64,000 nucleotides of DNA from Staphylococcus equorum (GTDB taxonomy: Bacteria > Bacillota > Bacilli > Staphylococcales > Staphylococcaceae): assembly GCF_029024965.1 (NCBI RefSeq), contig NZ_CP118982.1, forward strand, positions 2,604,001 through 2,668,000, read 5' to 3'. The translations under genes were made by a program, and so were the position numbers. Below are positions 18,890 to 27,967 of the stretch, one piece after another; the stretch's first letter is position 1, and each line of letters starts with the position of its first letter. Under the pieces are notes generated by a model. That model ran no database searches, was not told the DNA's origin, and saw only the letters and a program-made list of their open reading frames with translations.

Positions 18890-20713
18890 TTAATAAACAT
18901 CTCTTTGATAACGTTTTTCTTTTTTCATTTGTGTAAGATACGCTTCAGCATCCGTTTCAGACATGCCGCCTTCTTGTTCTAATACGTAGCGAATCGTTTC
19001 ATGGACATCTTTAGCCATTTGTTTTTCATCACCACATATATATAATGCAGCGCCATTCATTATCCATTCGTAAAATGTTGCACTTTGTTCAGCAATACGA
19101 TGTTGCACATAAATTTTTTCTTCTGAATCGCGTGAAAACGCTACATCTAATTTGCTTAATACATCATCTTTTAACCAAGTTTGCCATTCTGTTTGATATA
19201 AAAAATCTGTAGTAAAGTACTGTTCTCCGAAAAACAGCCATGTATTACCAGTTAATCCTAGTTCCTCTCTCTCTTGAAGATATGATCTAAACGGTGCAAC
19301 TCCAGTACCTGGGCCAATCATTATAACGGGCGTTTCTTCGCTAAATGGAAATTTAAAATTAGGATTCTTCTTCAAATAAATCGGTATACTATCTCCTGGC
19401 TGTAAGCGTTCGGCTAATTGTACGGAACAAACACCATCACGTTGACGTTCGTGAGCCTCATATCTTACTGCACCGACTGTAATATGCACTTCATCTGGGT
19501 TTGCTTGAAAACTACTTGCAATAGAATATTCTCGTGGTGGTAACTTTCTTAACAATTGATGTAATGACTGTGAATCAAATTGATTCGGCGGAAAATCTCT
19601 TAATAAATCGATTAAGTCCCGACCTTCTATGTAACTCTGTATCCATAACGCATCCTCTACTTGCTCGGTTAATGTCGTATTTTCAAATAATGTAGAGGCT
19701 TTTAGCACTAAATTCTTTGTTAATTTAGTAATTTCGAAATGGTCTCGTAATGCTTCCTCAAGTGTTAGCTTGTCACCATTGGAATTAATAGGAATTTCGT
19801 CTTGCGCATGCCAACCTAAAGTCTCAATAAGTAATGCCACGAGATTAGGATTGTTTTGTGGCACTACGACTAAGCAATCACCTGGCTCATATGCTTCACC
19901 ATAGTCATCTAGTAAAAACTCAATATGCCTTACTTCTTTGTTAGATCCTCGACCGTTCAAATTAATGTTCTCCAAGACTTCTGCTTCATATGGATTTGAC
20001 TTGGAATAGCGCTTTTCTTTTGTATCCTGTGCTGTTTCTGCTAGTATTACTGTTTCTTTATGACTGGATGATTGGTTGAGTTGTTGAATATTTTCATTCA
20101 TCCAGATTTCTGCTTGCTCATCAAAATCTAAATCACAATCATGTCTTGCTACTAAACGTTCGCCGCCTAATTCTGACAATCTAGCATCAAAGTCTTTACC
20201 TGTTTGGCAAAAGAACTCATATGATTCATCTCCAAGGGCAAGTACTGAATAACGTACACCTTCTAATTTAGGGGCTTTTCTACCATGTAAAAATTCATGA
20301 AATGTAAGTGCATTATCTGGTGGATCACCTTCACCATGCGTAGCTGAAATCACAAATAAATCTTCTACTTTTTTCAAGTCTTTAGGTTTAAATTCGTCCA
20401 TTGCAGTCAATTTCACAGTGTAGTTATGTTCTACTAATCGATCTGCAAAAATTTCTGCCAAACTTTGCGCGTTACCAGTTTCTGAGCCATAAAGCACTGT
20501 AATATTTCTATCAATATTGTCTTCTGACTCACTATTTAATACATATTCTGCTACTTGCTGTGGTGCTTCAGCATCACTGACTAAAGTGTTTTGATATGCT
20601 GAAAGATAACCACTCAACCAAACTTTTTGTTCTGTGGTTAAAATGCTAACGACCTGATTGAGTTGGTCTGCTTGATGCTCATTAAATGGACTATTTGATA
20701 CAGATAAATTCAC
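18890..20713 (-). CDS. cysJ: Assimilatory sulfite reductase, flavoprotein alpha subunit
   Basis: About 607 residues. Passes electrons from NADPH through FAD and FMN to CysI. FMN domain LYGSETGNAQSLA and SATHGEGDPPDNA (residues about 85-150), ALGDESYEFFCQTG, then FAD-binding REYSIASS and NADPH-binding IGPGTGVAPFRSYLQ, ending KRYQRDVY. The frame is open 11 codons upstream, but AGAGGTGA lies 7 bp before GTG 20713, so I take that start. A paralog sits at 34857-36662. Confidence 0.95.
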   Translation of the reverse strand: MNLSVSNSPFNEHQADQLNQVVSILTTEQKVWLSGYLSAYQNTLVSDAEAPQQVAEYVLNSESEDNIDRNITVLYGSETGNAQSLAEIFADRLVEHNYTVKLTAMDEFKPKDLKKVEDLFVISATHGEGDPPDNALTFHEFLHGRKAPKLEGVRYSVLALGDESYEFFCQTGKDFDARLSELGGERLVARHDCDLDFDEQAEIWMNENIQQLNQSSSHKETVILAETAQDTKEKRYSKSNPYEAEVLENINLNGRGSNKEVRHIEFLLDDYGEAYEPGDCLVVVPQNNPNLVALLIETLGWHAQDEIPINSNGDKLTLEEALRDHFEITKLTKNLVLKASTLFENTTLTEQVEDALWIQSYIEGRDLIDLLRDFPPNQFDSQSLHQLLRKLPPREYSIASSFQANPDEVHITVGAVRYEAHERQRDGVCSVQLAERLQPGDSIPIYLKKNPNFKFPFSEETPVIMIGPGTGVAPFRSYLQEREELGLTGNTWLFFGEQYFTTDFLYQTEWQTWLKDDVLSKLDVAFSRDSEEKIYVQHRIAEQSATFYEWIMNGAALYICGDEKQMAKDVHETIRYVLEQEGGMSETDAEAYLTQMKKEKRYQRDVY

Positions 20714-20907
20714 CGCAAGTTCACCTCTTTTTGTTTTGTATACCATTTGTAAAAATGTTGATTAATCTTTCTAATGCTATTGTATTTCTTAAAGACAATT
20801 CTATAAATTAAACATAATATAGTTGTTATATAAATAATGGTTTAATTCTATACATATCCGATGTGTATACTAAGGAATAATAGTAAAAAAAAGAATCTTA
20901 ATCTAAA

Positions 20908-21636
20908 TCATGGTTTTTCAGTCGTATGAAGACCACATTCTGTCTTGTTAGAATTACTCCATCTACCTTCCCTTGAGTCTCCAGAAGTTGAAACTGCTGA
21001 TGTACAAGGTATGCAGCCAATACTCGGAAAATTAAAATCATGTAGTTCATTATAATGTAAATCATTTTTTTTAATATAATGCCATACATCATCCCACGTC
21101 CAATGAATAAGTGGGCACACTTTTACTGATTTAAATCTTTCATCTTTGTTTACATAATTTGTAAATTGACGACTTGGTGATTGCTCTCTACGCAATCCTG
21201 AAACCCAAGCTGTAGCACCTGATAACACTTCTTCCAGTGGCTTAATTTTACGTATGTAACAACATTGATTAGGATCATTCTTCCAAAGTGCTGAATTGAA
21301 CTGGTCAGCCTGTTCATCTAGAGTTAATTCTGGTTTTTTAAGCTTGATATTTAGTTCTGGATAACGTGTTTTCACTCTATCGATTAAATCATAGGTTTGT
21401 TGAAAATGAAGATCTGTATCTAAAAATACGATTTCAGCATTTTTTCTAACACTATGAATCAAATCAATCAAAACCATACCTTCTGCACCAAAGCTACATG
21501 CATAAACAATTGAATCACCATACATTTCATACGCCCATGCGATAACCTGACGTGCACCTTTAGTTTCATCTGAAATATCTAAGTCATTAAAAGCGTCGAT
21601 TTTAAAGTGCTCATATGTTATTTTTTCCTCTGACAT
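20908..21636 (-). CDS. cysH: APS/PAPS reductase
   Basis: About 242 residues. Reduces activated sulfate to sulfite with thioredoxin. PP-loop-like YACSFGAEGMVLIDL, substrate-binding SGLRREQSPSR, and C-terminal ECGLH with the redox Cys. Besides that Cys it has the two cysteine pairs CC (QCCYIRK) and CIPC, which bind a 4Fe-4S cluster in APS-type and Bacillus-type enzymes and are absent from E. coli CysH. A further in-frame ATG at 21648 abuts the AAAAGGGG site with no spacing, so ATG 21636 is preferred but not certain. First gene of the operon. Confidence 0.93.
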   Translation of the reverse strand: MSEEKITYEHFKIDAFNDLDISDETKGARQVIAWAYEMYGDSIVYACSFGAEGMVLIDLIHSVRKNAEIVFLDTDLHFQQTYDLIDRVKTRYPELNIKLKKPELTLDEQADQFNSALWKNDPNQCCYIRKIKPLEEVLSGATAWVSGLRREQSPSRQFTNYVNKDERFKSVKVCPLIHWTWDDVWHYIKKNDLHYNELHDFNFPSIGCIPCTSAVSTSGDSREGRWSNSNKTECGLHTTEKP

Positions 21637-21701
21637 TAATGGGTTCATCCCCTTTTCTTTAATGTTCTGTTTTTAAAATTCATATTATTTTTAGTCTTTA
21701 G

Positions 21702-21719
21702 AATTATTCGAAAATAATT
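21702..21719. promoter_or_regulatory. Inverted repeat upstream of cysH (candidate operator)
   Basis: AATTATT, CGAA, AATAATT: perfect 7-base arms, 53 bp or more upstream of cysH. The location fits an operator for sulfur control (CymR is the staphylococcal regulator of cysteine genes), but I cannot match it to a firm CymR consensus. The surrounding 21640-21990 is very AT-rich and includes a cre-like TGTAAGCGCTTAACA at 21808-21822 that is one base too long. Confidence 0.35.
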
Positions 21720-21993
21720 ATGATACATACTTTACTCATTGTAATTTTTTATGTCAAGCGTACTTTTAAACTATGGTTTCTATTAAAAACAGTATAATTC
21801 CGTTAAATGTAAGCGCTTAACATAGCGTATTCAAAATGTTTTCGATAATTATTTTTAAATAATAATTATAATAATGTAATTTTCATTAACAACGTTGTAA
21901 AACACGTTACATCAACATTTATTATTTTTTATAAATATTTTTCTTATTTTAATTATTGTAAGCTCATATTTTATTCTTTAATCAAATGACAAA

Positions 21994-22025
21994 AGCGCCA
22001 ATAACAACTAAATGTCATTGGCGCT
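21994..22025 (-). terminator. Terminator of hmp
   Basis: AGCGCCAATGACA and TGTTATTGGCGCT pair almost perfectly around a short loop, followed by TTTTGTCATTT on the minus strand, 33 bp after hmp. Confidence 0.88.
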
Positions 22026-22057
22026 AGTTCATGAATAAATTCAATTTTATCTAATAA

Positions 22058-23203
22058 TTATGCTGAAAAACTAAGTCTTGGAATAAATGTTTCAAAGTGA
22101 ATGTTATCCATTGCTATACCGATTGTTTGTAATTCAGAAATCATTGCTTTTAAGAATGAATCACCACCACAAATATAAACTTCTGTTTCATTATCTACAT
22201 ATTGTTGTAGTTGTGCTACTTCAATAAAGCCGTCTTCATCACGGAAATGTGTGTCAAAACGTGCAAGTGAAGACTGGTCAGAAATATTGTTTAATTTGTT
22301 TTCAAAAGCGACATTTTGCGCATTAGACGTTGATTGTAAGAATGTTGATTCTAAACCTGAACTAACCGCTTCTTTATACATAGAAACAAGTGGTGTAACA
22401 CCCACACCTGAACCTAAGAATAATTGTTTATTTTCTTTATTCGCTAGAGTAAAACCGCCTACTGGCGCAGATAAGCTCAACGTATCTCCAACTGACACTT
22501 CATCGTGTAGTATTGTTGATACTTCACCTTCATGCGCTTCAGTAACATCTTTTCTAACTCCAAATGTTAAGAAGTCTTTACCACCATCAACAATAGAATA
22601 ATGTCTCTTAGCTTGGTAAGGTAGTTTGTCACTCGTAATATCTACAGTAATATATTGACCAGGAACAAATTGACTTAAATCAATATCATCTGATTTAATT
22701 GTAAATGCTTTAATAATCTCAGTTTCTTCAGTGATTTCAGTAACTTCAAATGGTTTGAAGCCATCCCAAGCCATATTGCTATAAACTTCTTTTTCTAAGC
22801 CGATAAACGCATCAGCAATTTCTCCATAAGCTTTAATCCATGTTTGGATAATTGGATCTTCATCTTCAAGACCAGTCACTTCTTCAATCGCCCATATTAA
22901 ATTTTCACCAACAATTGGATAATGTTCGGGTTTAACTTGTAATGCACAGTGTTTGTATACAACTGGCATAATCGCTGGAACAATCGGTGACAAATCTTCG
23001 ATATTTTCAGCTGCTGCTAATACAGCCATTGCAAGTGCTGAAGATTGTAATCCTCTTTTTTGGTTAGTTTGATTAAATACATTTTTTAATTCTGGATGTT
23101 GTTCAAAGAGTCTCTTATAAAAAATTGATGTAATCGTTTGTCCTTTATCTTTTAGTAATGGCACTGTTTCTTTAATTGTTTGTATCTCTTCTTGAGTTAA
23201 CAT
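22058..23203 (-). CDS. hmp: Flavohemoglobin, nitric oxide dioxygenase
   Basis: 381 residues. Converts nitric oxide to nitrate with NADPH and oxygen, protecting against nitrosative stress. N-terminal globin domain (about 1-140) with distal Tyr in IFYKRLFEQHPEL and proximal His in VVYKHCALQVKPEHY; FAD domain with RHYSIVDG; NAD domain with FLGSGVGVTPLVSM and EVYICGGDSFLKAM. The start ATG has AGGAGGG. Monocistronic, with its own terminator. Confidence 0.95.
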   Translation of the reverse strand: MLTQEEIQTIKETVPLLKDKGQTITSIFYKRLFEQHPELKNVFNQTNQKRGLQSSALAMAVLAAAENIEDLSPIVPAIMPVVYKHCALQVKPEHYPIVGENLIWAIEEVTGLEDEDPIIQTWIKAYGEIADAFIGLEKEVYSNMAWDGFKPFEVTEITEETEIIKAFTIKSDDIDLSQFVPGQYITVDITSDKLPYQAKRHYSIVDGGKDFLTFGVRKDVTEAHEGEVSTILHDEVSVGDTLSLSAPVGGFTLANKENKQLFLGSGVGVTPLVSMYKEAVSSGLESTFLQSTSNAQNVAFENKLNNISDQSSLARFDTHFRDEDGFIEVAQLQQYVDNETEVYICGGDSFLKAMISELQTIGIAMDNIHFETFIPRLSFSA

Positions 23204-23495
23204 ATTGGCCCTCCTAATTTATTCTATATACCCATTATTATACGAACTTCATTTACTTACAATGGATTCAAACTTATTTCACACAACATTCACATTCTAG
23301 ATACATAAATTTGTAACTATTTTCTGTTTTTTTAAAATAAAAAAATGTACATAACATGAATTTGAAATTTATACTACTTAAAAACTTATATTTTAAACTA
23401 ATAAATTAATCTTTAAAATATGTTATCAATTGAAATTACTTTTTTTCAAGATTAGTATGTGTAATGGATACAAAAGACACGTAGGAGGCTTTACT

Positions 23496-25100
23496 TTGAA
23501 AATTTCAAAAATAGTAAATGCAATGATTTTGGACATGGAAGATAACGAACCATTTTTAGGCACACTCATATTAAATGGCGGTGTCATCTCTGACATTGTG
23601 CCACAAGAAGATATTGTAGAGGATGACAGGGCACTAGACTTGGAACAACAATGGATTACACCTGGATTTATAGATACGCACAGTCACCCAACAGGCTATG
23701 GATCGACAAAATTAATGGTGAACTGTGCTGCTTCTGACATTTTAAACATTACGGACTTAATTAATAAATTTAATGACAATAAGGATAGCTTAACTAATAA
23801 CGGATGGTTGATAGGTTACGGTTATAATGAAAAAGCTTTAGCCGAACAACGCCATCCTAATCGCTTTGATTTAGACCAAATTTCTCAAGATACTGCGATT
23901 GCGATTATGCATTACTCAGGTCATATGGCTACTGTAAATACAAAAGCACTGCAAATTATGGGGATTGAACTAACAGACGATAACCCAGAAGGTGGTTATT
24001 ACGAACGAGATTCTGAGGGTTATGTCAACGGTGTGCTTATTGAATTGCCAGCGATTGTTAAATTAAGAGCAGCACTGCCTAAAGCTACAGCAGATAGTTT
24101 CGCTTATAGTATGAATTTAGCAATTGATGATTATGTAAAAAACGGTATAACGAATACTTCTGATTTACTCATCGGTGGTAATGGTTACACAGATTATGAA
24201 GGTATATTAACATTCTTAAACGCACCTCAACGTATCCGTACACGCTGGGTAATTACGCATGAATTACTAGAAAAACATCCTGAATTTAAAGACGTACATG
24301 CCGAAACACTCGATCGCACTTTTCAACAACATAGTAACCGTATGAGTCATTTAGGCGGCGTAAAATTCTTTAATGACGGATCTATTCAATTACAAACTGC
24401 TTCTATAAGAGGTACTTACTTAGATGGCGCAACACCACCTGCACCTTTAATGTCACAATCAGTAATGACAGAAAAATTTAAACATTTTCAACAATTAGGC
24501 TTTAATATTATTACCCATGCAAATGGTGATTATGCAGCCCAATCTGTAATAGAAGCTTATAAAGATACAGCAATGTATAAAACGAACGCTTTACGCAATA
24601 GAGTTGAACATTTACAAACTGCAACGCATTCAGATATTCAAGAAATGGCAGAGCATCATATTGGAGGCTCTTTCTTTATTAATCATGTTTATTATTTTGG
24701 TGACTTACACCGTGATGTCTTTTTAGGTAGCGATAAAGCAAACAATTTAGACCCAGTTAAATGGGCAGAAGATGAAAACATGCTGTTTACTTTGCATACT
24801 GATGCGCCAGTGACACCAATTTCTCCTTTGGAATCTATCCAGATTGCTGTTGATAGAAAAACTAAAAACGGTGATATACTTGGTGCCCACCAACGTTTAT
24901 CTCGCAGCTCTGCATATAAAAAGATGACTGCAGATGCAGCGCGTTTGAATCATACAGAAGACTACGAAGGTACAATTAAAGTTGGTCATGTTGCAGACTT
25001 TGTCATACTGAATCGTAATCCACTAGAAGAAGATGTAACACTCGATAACAACTTAATTGAAGCAACGATTTGTGACGGTAAATTAGTCTATAAAAAATAA
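23496..25100 (+). CDS. YtcJ-type metal-dependent amidohydrolase
   Basis: About 534 residues, amidohydrolase superfamily, COG1574/YtcJ group. Metal ligands in ITPGFIDTHSHPTG, the central GGVKFFNDGSIQLQTA, NIITHANGDYAAQ, RVEHLQTA and FTLHTDAPVTPISPLESI follow the group order. Composite beta-sandwich at both ends (ISKIVNAMILDME; GHVADFVILNRNPLEED). The frame is open to 23430, but TTG 23496 has AGGAGG 7 bp upstream. Substrate unknown; relatives act on amides or N-acyl compounds. Confidence 0.85.
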   Translation: MKISKIVNAMILDMEDNEPFLGTLILNGGVISDIVPQEDIVEDDRALDLEQQWITPGFIDTHSHPTGYGSTKLMVNCAASDILNITDLINKFNDNKDSLTNNGWLIGYGYNEKALAEQRHPNRFDLDQISQDTAIAIMHYSGHMATVNTKALQIMGIELTDDNPEGGYYERDSEGYVNGVLIELPAIVKLRAALPKATADSFAYSMNLAIDDYVKNGITNTSDLLIGGNGYTDYEGILTFLNAPQRIRTRWVITHELLEKHPEFKDVHAETLDRTFQQHSNRMSHLGGVKFFNDGSIQLQTASIRGTYLDGATPPAPLMSQSVMTEKFKHFQQLGFNIITHANGDYAAQSVIEAYKDTAMYKTNALRNRVEHLQTATHSDIQEMAEHHIGGSFFINHVYYFGDLHRDVFLGSDKANNLDPVKWAEDENMLFTLHTDAPVTPISPLESIQIAVDRKTKNGDILGAHQRLSRSSAYKKMTADAARLNHTEDYEGTIKVGHVADFVILNRNPLEEDVTLDNNLIEATICDGKLVYKK

Positions 25101-25220
25101 TAGCATCACATGGCTTATGCATATTGTTTGAAAGACTTCTATGAGAATAGTATGCATCTAAAGACTACAGTCTCAAACCATATCTACAGAAAGCGTGCAC
25201 TATAATACGAAACATTGATA

Positions 25221-25262
25221 TAAAAAGGACATGTTGAATTTTGAGTTCAACATGTCCTTTTT
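25221..25262. terminator. Bidirectional terminator
   Basis: AAAAAGGACATGTTGAA and its complement TTCAACATGTCCTTTTT around TTTTGAG, between the converging amidohydrolase and parB genes. The following 25270-25385 is non-coding and GC-richer; I see no gene in it. Confidence 0.9.
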
Positions 25263-25397
25263 AGTGATTTAACATTCATCAAAATTTTGACGAGTCGTCT
25301 GAGAGAACCACACGAATCGAAGACTGCACGCTGAGTCAGTGTCCTAGACAAGTCAGTCTAAAATTTTAGGGGTTTAAGTCCTCACATATGAAGTAAG

Positions 25398-26243
25398 TTA
25401 TTCATTATTATATTTCTCATTTAATTGATGGATTAGCCTTTTAAATTCAGCTTCTGATTTAAATTCAAAAGTGATGTGTCCTTTTTTATTATGTGTAGAA
25501 ATAGAAACGCTTGAACCATATTGTTCTTTAAGTTGTCTTTCTTGTTGTTGAATAAACTTAGGTTTCGTAGCTACTTCTTGTGTTTTTTTCTTTGTACTTT
25601 TTTCATTATAATTTTCATTTACGTATTGTTCTAAATAACGAACACTCCAAGACTCCCGGGAGACTTGCTTGGCGATTTGACGCATTTTTTGTGCGTCTTT
25701 TACAATTAATAAGGTACGCCCATGAGCACCTGATAATGTACCTTCTCTGATCATATTCGATACGTCTTTAGGTAATTGTAACAAACGTAGCATGTTCGCA
25801 ATATAAGGTCTAGATTTACTTAAACGCTCTGCAACTTCTTGTTGTGTTAGCTTTAAATCATCCATTAATTGACGATAGCTTTCTGCTTCTTCAATAACAT
25901 TGAGATCTTCGCGTTGTAAGTTTTCAATAATGGCAAGTTCCATCATATCTTCATCAGATAATGCTTTAACAATTGCAGGCACTTCTGCTAACCCTGCTAT
26001 TTTTGCCGCTCGGTAACGTCGTTCACCTACTACAATGTGATAACCTGTAATAGTCTTTCTTAATACGATAGGTTGTAAAATGCCGTGAAGTTTAATCGAT
26101 TTTGCTAAGTCATTTAAACGTTCTTCATCAAATGTTTTACGTGGTTGATAAGGGTTTGCTTTAATAGTCGTGACTTTAACTTGTTGAATTTGAGCATCTT
26201 CCTCTAATTGCAATCTATGATCTTTTGAATTTTCGATTGTCAT
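25398..26243 (-). CDS. parB: Chromosome partitioning protein ParB (Spo0J)
   Basis: 281 residues. Binds parS and, as a CTP-dependent clamp, loads SMC and organises the origin region. NPYQPRKTFDEERLNDLAKSI and the CTP-binding GERRYRAAK (about 94-102) mark the N-domain; the NLQREDLN segment precedes the helix-turn-helix LTQQEVAERLSKSRPYIANML. C-terminal dimer domain about 225-281. No parA is adjacent, as is normal in staphylococci, and the divergent methionine operon is the usual neighbour. No parS consensus was seen in the window. Confidence 0.92.
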   Translation of the reverse strand: MTIENSKDHRLQLEEDAQIQQVKVTTIKANPYQPRKTFDEERLNDLAKSIKLHGILQPIVLRKTITGYHIVVGERRYRAAKIAGLAEVPAIVKALSDEDMMELAIIENLQREDLNVIEEAESYRQLMDDLKLTQQEVAERLSKSRPYIANMLRLLQLPKDVSNMIREGTLSGAHGRTLLIVKDAQKMRQIAKQVSRESWSVRYLEQYVNENYNEKSTKKKTQEVATKPKFIQQQERQLKEQYGSSVSISTHNKKGHITFEFKSEAEFKRLIHQLNEKYNNE

Positions 26244-26366
26244 ACACCTACTTTCATCATCAAATATCTCTTTACGTATATAATATATTCACAGTATATC
26301 ATCACACTCATGACAGTAAATATACATAAAAAATAATTTGTTTAATCTAAATTTTCAGATAAGTTG

Positions 26367-26395
26367 TTGACAAAAAGGATTTTGGTGTGTAATCT
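26367..26395 (+). promoter_or_regulatory. Promoter of the methionine operon leader
   Basis: Perfect -35 TTGACA (26367-26372), 17-base spacer, weak -10 TAATCT (26390-26395). Transcription would start near 26402 and run through the T-box leader. Confidence 0.6.
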
Positions 26396-26401
26396 AAGGT
26401 A

Positions 26402-26840
26402 TATCAAATACGAATTGCACATACGAAACACAGTAATAGGGAAAGTAAAACTTACACTGCTGACACAGAGAGTCTTTGTTCGCTGAAAGAAGACACGGAA
26501 AGAAAGTTTGAAAATGGCCTTTGAGTGTTGATACCAATATGAGGTGTCAACGGGATCGCCCGTTATAGCGATACAGTATTAACATTTTGTTAAATGGCGT
26601 ACTGGATTAAATCCACGCGTCGTATATTTCGTTAATACTCATTTTATTCATATAAGATGAGGTTTTTTAATTCCAACGAAGATACGATGTCACTATTCAG
26701 TCTCTGTTGCCTATTCAACAATTTGGCGTACTGGATAAGGTTACTTTAGTGATAGAGTAACAAACAAAGGTGGTACCGCGAGCTAAGCTTTCGTCCTTTA
26801 TATCCGATTATTCGGGTGTAAAGGACGGAAGCTTTTTTTA
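26402..26840 (+). ncRNA. Methionine T-box riboswitch leader
   Basis: Untranslated leader of about 440 bases that senses uncharged methionyl tRNA. The T-box core AAAGGTGGTACCGCG is at 26766-26780. It is followed by a terminator: AAGCTTTCGTCCTTTA pairs with TAAAGGACGGAAGCTT (26785-26834), then seven T. The probable specifier is ATG at 26514-26516 in the sequence GAAAATGGCC, just before the stem I closing strand. The 13-mer TGGCGTACTGGAT occurs twice, at 26595-26607 and 26724-26736. The identity and the specifier are inference from motif and operon; the T-box and terminator are plain in the sequence. Confidence 0.9.
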
Positions 26841-26863
26841 TTTTTAAAAGGAGGTTATCTATT

Positions 26864-27967
26864 ATGAAAAATACTGAACTGGCACAAATTGCTTTGTCAC
26901 AAGATCATACAGGCGCAGTTGCAAATCCAATCTATTTATCAACAGCATACCAACACCCTCACCTAGGCGAATCAACTGGTTACGACTATACAAGAACGAA
27001 AAATCCAACCCGCTCAGCATTTGAGGAAGCTTTTGCAAAACTAGAACGAGGTACTGCTTCATTTGCAACTTCAAGTGGTATGTCAGCCATTCAACTTATT
27101 TGTAATTTATTCAAAACTGGTGACGAAATATTGGTATCTTTTGATTTATACGGTGGCACATTTAGACTTTTTGATTTTTACGAGCAACAGTACGGTATTC
27201 ATTTCAAATATGTAGACTTCCTTAATTATGAAGAAGTAGAACAAAGTATTACTGAAAATACAAAAGCACTATTTATAGAACCGATTTCTAATCCACAAAT
27301 GATAGAAGTTGATATCGATCCGTACTATATCTTAAGTAAAAAATTCAATTTACTAACAATTATAGATAATACATTTTTAACACCTTATCTTTCAACGCCA
27401 CTTGAGGATGGTGCAGACATCGTCTTACATTCTGCTACAAAATATATAGGTGGCCATAACGATGTACTTGCTGGCGTTGTCACAGTGAATGACGATGCAC
27501 TAGCAGAACAATTAGCACAGTTACACAATATGATTGGTGCTACACTATCACCTTTCGATAGTTATTTACTACAACGTGGCTTAAAAACACTACACATCAG
27601 AATGGATCGTTCAGAATATAACGCTAAATTACTCGCAGAACGATGTAGTAACTTAGACGCAATTGATAAAGTACTTTATAGCGGACGTACTGGCATGTTG
27701 AGCTTACGTTTAAACAAAGCCTATAAAGCTGACAAATTCTTAGAACATTTAGAAGTTTGTTTATTCGCCGAAAGTCTCGGTGGTACTGAAACATTTATAA
27801 CATTTCCATATACCCAAACCCATGTCGATATGCCAGATGAGGAAAAAGACAAACGTGGCATTGACGAACATTTACTTAGACTATCTATCGGAATTGAAAA
27901 TTATGAAGATATTGAGAAAGACATCGTACAAGCATTACAAAAATCTAACCAAGGAGTGATTTCATGA
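26864..27967 (+). CDS. metI: Cystathionine gamma-synthase / O-acyl-homoserine thiolyase
   Basis: 367 residues, PLP enzyme of the Cys/Met metabolism family. Makes cystathionine from an O-acylhomoserine and cysteine, and may use sulfide directly. PLP lysine is in HSATKYIGGHND; other markers are YDYTRTKNPTRSAFE and SSGMSAIQL. First gene after the T-box; ATG preceded by AAAGGAGG. Its stop overlaps the metC start by 4 bp. Confidence 0.94.
   Translation: MKNTELAQIALSQDHTGAVANPIYLSTAYQHPHLGESTGYDYTRTKNPTRSAFEEAFAKLERGTASFATSSGMSAIQLICNLFKTGDEILVSFDLYGGTFRLFDFYEQQYGIHFKYVDFLNYEEVEQSITENTKALFIEPISNPQMIEVDIDPYYILSKKFNLLTIIDNTFLTPYLSTPLEDGADIVLHSATKYIGGHNDVLAGVVTVNDDALAEQLAQLHNMIGATLSPFDSYLLQRGLKTLHIRMDRSEYNAKLLAERCSNLDAIDKVLYSGRTGMLSLRLNKAYKADKFLEHLEVCLFAESLGGTETFITFPYTQTHVDMPDEEKDKRGIDEHLLRLSIGIENYEDIEKDIVQALQKSNQGVIS

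Noticed and set aside
21808..21822. cre-like TGTAAGCGCTTAACA upstream of cysH
   Set aside because: One base longer than the cre consensus, so the conserved CA is out of register; not counted as a CcpA site.
22251..22601. 116-codon plus-strand frame opposite hmp
   Set aside because: Composition follows the hmp codons; no start signal or homology.
25653..25662. CTCCCGGGAG in parB as Noc site
   Set aside because: Only the CCCGGG core fits; the AT flanks needed for Noc are missing.
26244..26863. parS sites for ParB near parB
   Set aside because: Looked for TGTTNCACGTGAAACA-like palindromes here and elsewhere; none seen.
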